From positions 310,001 to 374,000 of the forward strand of contig DASVTU010000033.1 of assembly GCA_036387415.1 (NCBI GenBank): a stretch of 64,000 nt of DNA. Reading direction: 5' to 3'. This DNA comes from DASVTU01 sp036387415. Lineage in GTDB: Bacteria > Acidobacteriota > Blastocatellia > Pyrinomonadales > Pyrinomonadaceae. Shown here piece after piece: positions 57,213-64,000 of this stretch (position 1 is its first letter; every line of letters starts with the position of its first letter). The translations under genes and the position numbers were made by a program. The notes below the pieces were generated by a model. It was not told the origin of the DNA, ran no database searches, and saw only the letters and a list, made by a program, of their open reading frames with translations.

Positions 57213-60200
57213 TTAGAATCTCTTTCTAAAACGAATCTCGAAATTAAAGCTGCTCTGCTGCGGTCGGAGCGTGTTGACCGCTCCTTGCTGGTATTGCGCG
57301 ACGAAGGAGAGGCGGTCGGAGACGCGATATTGCACGGCGATGACCTGGTTCTGGTCGGTCGTCACGTTGGTCGAATAGGTGACGAGGAGATTGCGATTGA
57401 TTTGACGCCCGACGGTGAGACGCGCCGTGGGACTCGCGCCGCCGCGTCCCGAAATGAGCGGGTCAATCTCGAAACGATTGAGACCGAAAAGTTTGTCGGT
57501 CGCGCGTCGCACGGGGCTGTTAATCAAGGTGTCGGTTAAGAGACTGGTGGCGGTTCCGAGGCCAGTCTGCGCGAGTGTCGAGGCGCTCTGGTCGCCGGAG
57601 GAGAGGTCGCCCGTGGTAATGAGTGAAACTACGTCGGCCTGCGGCAGCGCGGGGTCGGAGCGCAGGGTGGTGAGCGGCTGCGAGAGCGGCCCCGTTAATC
57701 CGACGATGACGCGATAACCGCGAATCTCCGATTCGGCTTGAATATTGAGAATCGGGTCGGCGTCGCGTCGCGCGGGGAGGTCGATGAAGGCGCGTGTCAG
57801 TTCGTAGCGGTCGTTGCGGAAGTTGAGCGTGCCGCGCGAAGCCGTAACGCGCCCTGACACGATGGGGTCATCGACCGAACCGCGCACGTTGAGAGAGATG
57901 GAACCGACGGCATCGGCCAGATTGTTGCGGACGACGAGCGCATCGCGTCCTTCGACTTGGAGGTCGAGTTGCAGCCCCGCGCCGAAGCCACCGCCGCCGC
58001 CCTCCGTAATCTCTGCTTCGCGGCGTCGGTTAATCAAATCGGCGAGGTCAATGTCTCTCGTAAACTCCGTGCGACGGAGATTGACCAAGCCTTTGACAAA
58101 CTGCGTTTCGAGCGTGCCGCCGACTTCGAGATTGGCGTCGGCGGTGGAGCGAAAGTCGTTGGGGAAAGGGACGGTCACGTCGTCGGCGCGGATGGAGAGT
58201 CGAAACTGCGTCGGACGCAAGCCCGCGAGCAACGCGCCACCCGACAAGGCGACGCGCCCGCCGCCGAGTCTGCCCGTCAGCGAATCAATCTGCGCGCGGT
58301 CGGCGGTGAAGCGGACAGCACCGTTGATGTTCGAGACGGTCAGGCGTTCGTCTGTGATAAGCGTCGAGAATGACGCTCCGGCGACCTCCGCCGTACCCGT
58401 CAGGCGCGGGTCGGCGAAACTCCCCGCGATGAGCACGCCGACGCGCGCCGTGCCGGAGAGAAACAGGTCGGGCGAGAGATTGTTGAGCACACGCAGGTTC
58501 AACTGACCGTTAATCGTGAAGTTTTGCTTGCCGCCTTCGCGCAGAGCGGTTGTGCCGCCGAAGATGATATTGGTGCCCGTGCCTGTGAAACGCGTCCGCT
58601 CGAAAGTGATTTCGTTGGGCGAGAAGAGAACGACGAGCGGCTGTTCGGCGGCCAACTGCACGTCCTCAACCTGAAAGACGAGTTCGGTAAACTCTGCCCT
58701 GCCCTGCAACGCGCCGAGTCCGCCATCGCCGAGCAAGCCTTCGTCGCCGAGGATTTTTCCGCTCGCGCGCAAGTTGCCCGTCGCGCGTCCCGTGACGCGC
58801 ACATCCGATGCGGAACCCATGAGCGTGCGAAAGAGTTGTGTCAGGTCAACTGAGGTGAGCGTGGTTTCAATCGTGGCGGGCAGTTCTTGGTCGGTCAAGT
58901 CCACGACGGCGCGGACGACCTGCGGTTGACCGAGCAGTCCGGTGGTCAGTTCGAGATTGAACTTTTGATCGGCGGTGGTGCGACCGACGAGCGAGAGTTC
59001 TCCGGCGGGTTGGCCGTTGATGGTCACGTCGCGTCCCTGCGCGTTCAAGTCGAGGCGATAACTGCGCGTGTCAGCGAGATTGCCTGTCGCGGTGGCGTTG
59101 AAGTTTGCCAGTCCCGAAAGCGACGGCGCGCCCGCCGCTCCGCCCGCCACCGACGTAATCAAAGCGAGGTTAACATCAGTCCCTTGCGCTTTGAGGTCGA
59201 ACGCGCTCGTCTCAAGATTGTAAGAACCGTTGGCGTTGACGCGTCCGGCGCGAAAACGCGCGTCGAGATTCTCAACGTTGACAAGTGCGCCGCTAAACGT
59301 CGCGCGTGCCACCAGCGATTCAAAAGGCTCGTTGCCAATCTGCCCCGGCCCGACGCGTAAGTCCGCGCTGCCGCTCATCGCACCGGGCAAGCCCGCGACG
59401 TTAATCGTGCCGGAAGCCGAACCTATCCCGGTGAGACTCGCGGGGTTGAGACCTCCGACGCTCTTGTTGCCGCCGCCCGCGAGCGCCGGGACGATATTTC
59501 CGGCGTTGACGCGGTCGAGCGTGGCTTGGAGCGTGCCGTTGTTGTCGCCCGCGCGTGGGAGCGTGGCGGAAAACTGGATGCCGCCGCCGTCGCGTTCGGC
59601 GAGTTGACCTTCGGTGATGCGGAGGGCTTCGGCGTCGGTGGCGATGTTGGCGGTGAGCGAGCCGAGGTCGCGCCCGCCGACGACGAGCGAGGCAAGCGAT
59701 GCGCGACCGTTGATGAGCGGGTTGTCGAGGTCGCCTGTGAGCGTGCCGTTGAAGTCGAGTCGTCCGGCTAAATCGACTTTGTAGTTGTTGAGCGTCTCTT
59801 CGAGTTCGGGCGCGAGGCCGGACGAGAGCACGACGCGCACCAATTCCGAAGCATCCGTCGAAGCGAGATTGACCTGAAGATTCGAGCCGCCCTCAAACGA
59901 AAACTGTCCCGACGCATTTATCTCCGAGCCGCCCGCGCGTAGGTTGCTTCGTTCGATTTGGAACAGGCCACGGTCTGCGCGCAAGGCGAGCGTGCCCGCG
60001 AGGGGCGTGCGTCCGCCGCTCGCCTCCGTGCCCGTCTCGCCGTTGAAATCGGCGTTGAGTACGCCGCTCGCGGCTTTGAAATTCGTCCCCGGAAAAGCGA
60101 GATTGACGTTGCCCGTGGCCGCGCCCGTCAGAGGCACGACGCGACCCGTCGCCGCAGCGAGGAGTCCACCGACATCGACGCCCGCGAAGTTTGCCGCGAC

Positions 60201-62204
60201 ACGCGACGCGCCGCGCGGCGACATGCTGACAGTCGCGTTGCCCGTCGCGTTGCCGCCGAAGATGTCTGCGTTGAAGTTGTTGAGTTGCAAGGCATCGTTG
60301 GTAGCGACGACGGCGCTGCGTGCCGCGCCGAGACGCATCGTGCCGAGCACGCCGCCACCCAGACTCAAATCCGCGCTCGCGCGATAACGACCGTTCGGCT
60401 CCAACACGAAGACCGGACGCACGACGCGCACATTCTCGGCGCGTCCGGCTGTGGCCGCGCCGCCACGCGCGCCCGCCGTGTTGAAGGCCACCGTGCCAAC
60501 ATTGATGTCGCCCGATGAACCCTCGACGCGTCCTTCGCGAATCGAGAGACGCACGCCCGCGACGTTGAGCGTGCCCGTCTGCGCGCCCGCAGCGTTGACC
60601 GCGCCGACCGCAACCCTGTCAACTTCCACTTGCGCCGCTCCATCCGGCGCGAGATTCGCAGCGACGCCCGACGCCGTGACGCCGCGCACAGTCGCGCCCG
60701 AAGCGACCACGGTTCCGGCGCGCACCGTCGATGCCGTGCCGCGCGCCGCGCCGTTCGCGTCTCTCTTGAATTCGACGCCCGACGCCGTGACACCGTTCAC
60801 CGTCGCATCCTCGGTCGAGAGACGCGTCGCGGTGAAGGTTTTTGAGGTGCCGCTGATTTGTCCGTCGCGGATTTCGGCGGTAGCGTCGTCGAGGATGAGT
60901 CCGGCGATGGATGTCGCGCCGTTTCTCAAGGCCGCCGCGCGCAAGTCGCCGACCCAACGAAAGTCCGTGCCCGTGCCCATCACGCCGCCCGCCATCTGGA
61001 CGGCGTTCAACTGAAAATCGCCCGCCGTCAAAAGCTCTGCCACGGCGCGTCCCTGCGCCTTGTATGACGCGCCCTCGCCCTCGCCCGTCGCGTTGACCTG
61101 CAAAGCCTTGAGACGCACGTTGTCGGCGGCGATGGCATCCGACTGAATCTCGCCTTCGACGCGATAACGCGCGCCCTCGCCCGCAACCGTGCCGACGAAG
61201 CGACCCGCGCCGCGTAGAGTCGCGCCCGTCTGCAACACGTCGGAGGCTTGCGTCAAGTCCACAGTCGAGTTGACCTTCATTTGATAACGAAGGTTACGCA
61301 AGTCGTCCAACGTGCCTTCGAGCCGCGCTTCGGCGACGGGCGAACGCAGGACGAGTTCATGAATCTCTCCGCGCGTCTGACTGATGCGCCCGCGCAAATC
61401 GACGCTGATGCGCTCGATGGGGCGACCGTCGTAGACGAAGGTCGAATCCGAGAGCGCGAGTTCGACGCGGTTCATGCGGCTCTCTTCGGGCGCGTTGGGG
61501 TCGTCGGGCTGAATCAGTGCGCGGAGGTTTCGTGCTTCGCCGGAGATGTCGTGGCGCACATCGTCGTAGTGGACGATGGCGTTCGAGAGTTTGATGCGCG
61601 CCGTCGAATAGGAAAAGAGGATGCGACGATTGGGGTCGGGCGGCGGGAGACGAATGTTGGCGAAATTGGAACGACCCTCGGCGTCAAAGGCGACCCATGC
61701 TTCGAGTCCCTCAATCTCAAGGGCTTCGAGATTGACGTTGCGGCGGAGGTTGAGCGAGAACAGGTCTTCGATGCGGATGGTGGCGGTCAGGCGCGCAAAC
61801 TTGGCGAGTTGCGCGCCCGTCTTTTCGTCGTAGAGCGCGACGTTGGTGAGCACTGCTGTGCGCGGCCCAATCTGCGATTCAAAGCCTTCGATTTCGGCGC
61901 GGATGCCGTACTCGGCCAGAGTGTTCTGAATTTGCCGCGCAATCAGGCGGTCTACCTTGCCGCTCCGGTAGAGCACAAAGAGAATCATGACGAGCGCCAC
62001 CGCCGCCACGACGGCGACGATGGCCGTCCACATCAAGTTGCGACGGTTGACCATGCGACGCCAATGCCGACGCGCGGCGGGCGAGGCCGACGATGGCGAC
62101 GGTTCAGCGCCTCCATCCGACGCTTCGCTCGCGGTGGGCGCGTTCTCATCTGTCTCTGGCGTTGACGGGGAGGAACGTTGGTCGTCTTGGTCGTGAACAG
62201 GCAT
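57213..62204 (-). CDS. tamB: Translocation and assembly module protein TamB (DUF490)
   Basis: A 1663-residue inner-membrane-anchored protein of the AsmA/TamB class, thought to span the periplasm as a lipid-carrying beta-taco. One N-terminal membrane helix (LMWTAIVAVVAAVALVMILF) follows a charged 50-residue cytoplasmic tail. The long middle is repetitive beta structure rich in G, A, N and T (for example VNANGSYNLETSAFDLKAQG). The conserved DUF490 end has LITTGDLSSGD, VTTDQNQVIAVQYRVSDRLS and NFEIRFRKRF with a terminal F. It is followed by bamA after 160 bases; TamB genes next to Omp85 genes are common. Role in lipid transport or protein assembly is family knowledge. Confidence 0.92.
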   Translation of the reverse strand: MPVHDQDDQRSSPSTPETDENAPTASEASDGGAEPSPSSASPAARRHWRRMVNRRNLMWTAIVAVVAAVALVMILFVLYRSGKVDRLIARQIQNTLAEYGIRAEIEGFESQIGPRTAVLTNVALYDEKTGAQLAKFARLTATIRIEDLFSLNLRRNVNLEALEIEGLEAWVAFDAEGRSNFANIRLPPPDPNRRILFSYSTARIKLSNAIVHYDDVRHDISGEARNLRALIQPDDPNAPEESRMNRVELALSDSTFVYDGRPIERISVDLRGRISQTRGEIHELVLRSPVAEARLEGTLDDLRNLRYQMKVNSTVDLTQASDVLQTGATLRGAGRFVGTVAGEGARYRVEGEIQSDAIAADNVRLKALQVNATGEGEGASYKAQGRAVAELLTAGDFQLNAVQMAGGVMGTGTDFRWVGDLRAAALRNGATSIAGLILDDATAEIRDGQISGTSKTFTATRLSTEDATVNGVTASGVEFKRDANGAARGTASTVRAGTVVASGATVRGVTASGVAANLAPDGAAQVEVDRVAVGAVNAAGAQTGTLNVAGVRLSIREGRVEGSSGDINVGTVAFNTAGARGGAATAGRAENVRVVRPVFVLEPNGRYRASADLSLGGGVLGTMRLGAARSAVVATNDALQLNNFNADIFGGNATGNATVSMSPRGASRVAANFAGVDVGGLLAAATGRVVPLTGAATGNVNLAFPGTNFKAASGVLNADFNGETGTEASGGRTPLAGTLALRADRGLFQIERSNLRAGGSEINASGQFSFEGGSNLQVNLASTDASELVRVVLSSGLAPELEETLNNYKVDLAGRLDFNGTLTGDLDNPLINGRASLASLVVGGRDLGSLTANIATDAEALRITEGQLAERDGGGIQFSATLPRAGDNNGTLQATLDRVNAGNIVPALAGGGNKSVGGLNPASLTGIGSASGTINVAGLPGAMSGSADLRVGPGQIGNEPFESLVARATFSGALVNVENLDARFRAGRVNANGSYNLETSAFDLKAQGTDVNLALITSVAGGAAGAPSLSGLANFNATATGNLADTRSYRLDLNAQGRDVTINGQPAGELSLVGRTTADQKFNLELTTGLLGQPQVVRAVVDLTDQELPATIETTLTSVDLTQLFRTLMGSASDVRVTGRATGNLRASGKILGDEGLLGDGGLGALQGRAEFTELVFQVEDVQLAAEQPLVVLFSPNEITFERTRFTGTGTNIIFGGTTALREGGKQNFTINGQLNLRVLNNLSPDLFLSGTARVGVLIAGSFADPRLTGTAEVAGASFSTLITDERLTVSNINGAVRFTADRAQIDSLTGRLGGGRVALSGGALLAGLRPTQFRLSIRADDVTVPFPNDFRSTADANLEVGGTLETQFVKGLVNLRRTEFTRDIDLADLINRRREAEITEGGGGGFGAGLQLDLQVEGRDALVVRNNLADAVGSISLNVRGSVDDPIVSGRVTASRGTLNFRNDRYELTRAFIDLPARRDADPILNIQAESEIRGYRVIVGLTGPLSQPLTTLRSDPALPQADVVSLITTGDLSSGDQSASTLAQTGLGTATSLLTDTLINSPVRRATDKLFGLNRFEIDPLISGRGGASPTARLTVGRQINRNLLVTYSTNVTTDQNQVIAVQYRVSDRLSFVAQYQQGAVNTLRPQQSSFNFEIRFRKRF

Positions 62205-62224
62205 AAAACTCTACGAGGGATGCG

Positions 62225-62300
62225 ATTGATTCATTGATTCATCAGATTATTGAGTCATTGATTAAATCAGGCAATGCGTCAACGACCCGATTCGTCAATG
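62225..62300. repeat. TTCATTGATTCATTG-type repeat element
   Basis: GATTGATTCATTGATTCATC (62224-62243) and TGAGTCATTGATTAAATCAG are followed by CGATTCGTCAATGAACC (62288-62304). The last residues and stop of the RibBA-like gene (VH then TGA) lie in the right end. Confidence 0.68.
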
Positions 62301-63464
62301 AACCATTTTCCTGCTGTTTTCCGTGTGCGTCGCGGGTGAGCCGAGTGGTTGGCTTCCGACGATTTCCAGTTCAAAGCCTTCGAGCGCCGAAACCTTCGGC
62401 GGGTTATTCGTCAGCAGAACGATGCGTTTCAATCCCAACTGATGCAGGATTTGCGCGCCGACGCCGTAGTCGCGATTGACACCGTAGCCCGTCGTGAGGC
62501 TCGCCTCCGCGAAGTTGAGGCCGCGCTCCTGCATCAACGCGTAGGTGCGAAGTTGGTGAACGAGGTCGAGGTTGTGCTGGTTTTGACGGAGATAAAGCAC
62601 GACGCCGCGACCTGCGCCCGCAATCTTTTCGAGCGCGCTCTGAAGTTGATGACCAGCCTCGCCGACGAGCGCACCGAAAACCGAAAACGTCACGTTCTCC
62701 GTATGGACGCGCACCAGCACAGGCTCCGGCGTCGTCACGTCGCCCATCACCATCGCCAGATGCACTTCGCCGTTGACGACATTCTCGAACGCGACGGCGC
62801 GAAAACGTCCGTAGACGGTCTGCATCTCTGTCTCCACGGCGCGGCGCACCAGCATCTCCTTGCGTATGCGATAGCGTACGAGGTCGGCCACCGAGACGAT
62901 TTTCAAGTTGTGCTTGCGCGCGAATCGTTTCAACTGCGGGAGACGCGCCATCGTGCCGTCGCGGTTCATGATTTCGCAGACGACGCCCGCCGGATAGAGT
63001 CCGGCGATGCGCGCCATGTCGATAGCGGCTTCGGTCTGTCCGGTGCGGACGAGCACGCCGCCGTTCTTGGCGCGTAGGGGAAAGATGTGGCCGGGGCGCG
63101 CGAGGTCTTGCGGGCGCGTCTGCGGGTCAACGGCGGTCAGGATGGTGGTGGCGCGGTCGGAGGCCGAGATGCCCGTGGTGACGCCCTTGCGCGCTTCGAT
63201 GGAGATTGTGAATGCCGTGCCGAGATAGGAAGTGTTGTCAGCGACTTGCATGGTCAGTTGCAGTTCGTCGCAACGTTCTTCCGTGAGCGGCATGCAGATG
63301 AGTCCGCGCGCGTGCGTCGCCATGAAATTGATGATTTCCGGCGTCACTTTCTCCGCCGCGCAAACGAGGTCGCCCTCGTTTTCGCGGTCTTCGTCGTCCA
63401 CAATAATAATCATGCGACCGTCGCGAATATCTGCGGCGGCCTCTTCGATGGAAGCTAGCGACAT
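62295..63464 (-). CDS. ribB: DHBP synthase fused to a degenerate GTP cyclohydrolase II (RibBA-like)
   Basis: A 389-residue RibBA-type fusion in riboflavin synthesis. Residues 1-200 are a complete 3,4-dihydroxy-2-butanone 4-phosphate synthase: IVDDEDRENEGDL (21-33), NGGVLVRTGQTEAAIDM (134-150) and PAGVVCEIMNRDG (158-170). Residues 205-375 have the cyclohydrolase II fold but not its site: RVHTENVTFSVFGALVGEAG (252-271) lacks all three zinc cysteines, and LRQNQHNLDL (292-301) replaces the RQEGRxIGL motif. RDYGVGAQIL and LLTNNPPKV remain. So the second half is probably inactive and regulatory or structural, and a separate RibA should exist elsewhere. Confidence 0.9.
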   Translation of the reverse strand: MSLASIEEAAADIRDGRMIIIVDDEDRENEGDLVCAAEKVTPEIINFMATHARGLICMPLTEERCDELQLTMQVADNTSYLGTAFTISIEARKGVTTGISASDRATTILTAVDPQTRPQDLARPGHIFPLRAKNGGVLVRTGQTEAAIDMARIAGLYPAGVVCEIMNRDGTMARLPQLKRFARKHNLKIVSVADLVRYRIRKEMLVRRAVETEMQTVYGRFRAVAFENVVNGEVHLAMVMGDVTTPEPVLVRVHTENVTFSVFGALVGEAGHQLQSALEKIAGAGRGVVLYLRQNQHNLDLVHQLRTYALMQERGLNFAEASLTTGYGVNRDYGVGAQILHQLGLKRIVLLTNNPPKVSALEGFELEIVGSQPLGSPATHTENSRKMVH

Positions 63465-63611
63465 CGCTTTTTCACACTTAGACAGACAGAAATCTAACAG
63501 AACGGGGGAGATAGGAAGTCTCGCTTATGTTACCCGAAAGTCTCTCTTTTGGCGACTCGGTGCAACAATCCCGAATCCCGACGCGCACGCCTCTCTCCGC
63601 CCGTCCTTTTT
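63465..63611. other. Short intergenic gap
   Basis: About 150 bases between the RibBA-like and App1-like genes. Nothing beyond ordinary non-coding sequence is recognised; GGGGGAGATAGG at about 63504 has no associated start. Confidence 0.3.
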
Positions 63612-64000
63612 TCAATCAAACTGCGAGACGCCGCGCACCACTGTCGGCGCAGGAATCACCGTCATGCCTTCAAGCCGCGTCGAGCCGGGTTTATCTCTCT
63701 CTGCCACCACGTCGCGGATGATTATCTCCTGCACCTGCGACGGAAATGTTTTCCTAATCTCGCGGAAAACCTCCGGGTCTTTCTCGCCTGAATCGCCAAT
63801 CAGGATGAACTTTCGCTGCGGCAGGTTTTGCAGCAGACGCGTAATCTGCCCGACCTTTTGAACGAGCGTCGCCTCGTCGCCCGCCGCGAGATTCTTGAAG
63901 TCCTGCCAGCTATCAGGGACGAGCAGATTCTTCCGCACGTTCTTCATGTGGAATGCGCCTTCGGGAAAACCGGTGTCGCTGATGAGAAATTTGTCGAGCA
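63612..64000 (-). CDS. App1-type phosphatidate phosphatase catalytic domain (partial at 5' end)
   Basis: The C-terminal 128 residues of a protein whose start lies beyond the right edge. KFILIGDSGEKDPEVFREIR with the preceding LLQNLPQR, and VQEIIIRDV, match the end of the App1 catalytic domain (HAD-like phosphatidate phosphatase); GDSGEKD supplies the acidic Mg-binding site. The first HAD aspartate motif would be upstream, out of view. The visible frame continues cleanly to base 64000 with DKFLISDTGFPEGAFHMKNV. The substrate in bacteria is not well known. Confidence 0.8.
   Translation of the reverse strand, partial: LDKFLISDTGFPEGAFHMKNVRKNLLVPDSWQDFKNLAAGDEATLVQKVGQITRLLQNLPQRKFILIGDSGEKDPEVFREIRKTFPSQVQEIIIRDVVAERDKPGSTRLEGMTVIPAPTVVRGVSQFD

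Noticed and set aside
2250..62304. Intergenic inverted repeats as insertion sequences
   Set aside because: No transposase or its remnants and no consistent target duplications were seen; the elements are too short to be autonomous.
1..64000. tRNA or rRNA genes
   Set aside because: No cloverleaf with a GTTCGA-type T arm and CCA-end layout, and no rRNA-like conserved blocks, were recognised on either strand.

Overview
The window reads as chromosomal DNA of a GC-rich, diderm bacterium, most likely an Acidobacteriota of the Blastocatellia type. The evidence is a secreted GWxTD-domain protein, an outer-membrane biogenesis block (TamB, BamA, SurA-like), Acidobacteria-style hypothetical secreted proteins, and very many short intergenic inverted-repeat pairs. 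The lineage is inferred from gene content and repeat style and is not proven. I found no rRNA, tRNA, CRISPR array or transposase.

Region 1 (1-18244, all leftward) is a surface-glycan or glycolipid cluster. It encodes PAPS synthesis (Sat/CysC), two sulfotransferases, a NodU-type carbamoyltransferase with SxtJ and DUF5989 partners, two glycosyltransferases, two hexapeptide-repeat acetyltransferases, a ketoacyl synthase with its own acyl carrier protein, three related GNAT-like proteins, and a large glycoside hydrolase/GT2 fusion. Together these can sulfate, carbamoylate, acylate and acetylate a glycan. The set resembles the decoration enzymes of rhizobial Nod factors, although the Nod-factor backbone genes are not seen.

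Region 2 (18245-22945, rightward) holds a Dps gene behind a PerR-type palindrome, then a compact microviridin-type graspetide cluster. The cluster has two precursor genes with the PFFARFLE leader motif and T-x-K-[YF]-P-S-D cores, followed by MvdC-like and MvdD-like ATP-grasp ligases. One precursor is long (165 residues) and carries two internal cores. This is the most striking system in the window.

Region 3 (23062-46829) is mixed housekeeping: ATP-dependent DNA ligase, a cobalamin-binding protein, nitroreductase, a VOC protein, TatA and TatC, GrpB and GNAT proteins, the GWxTD protein, endonuclease V, NadB, a double M16 peptidase, DinB/DUF3616/RsgA/SET (a tightly packed operon), a DUF1287 lipoprotein, RlmN, a DsbD-N-like protein, a laccase-domain protein and AcpS.

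Region 4 (46981-64000, leftward) is envelope-centred: a class A penicillin-binding protein, a patatin-like lipase, a secreted hypothetical, SurA-like, BamA and TamB. It ends with a RibBA whose cyclohydrolase half has lost its zinc cysteines and a partial App1-type phosphatase.

At least nine families of short repeats sit between genes, usually as a left arm, a spacer and an inverted right arm. Several neighbouring genes end, and one begins, inside such an arm.
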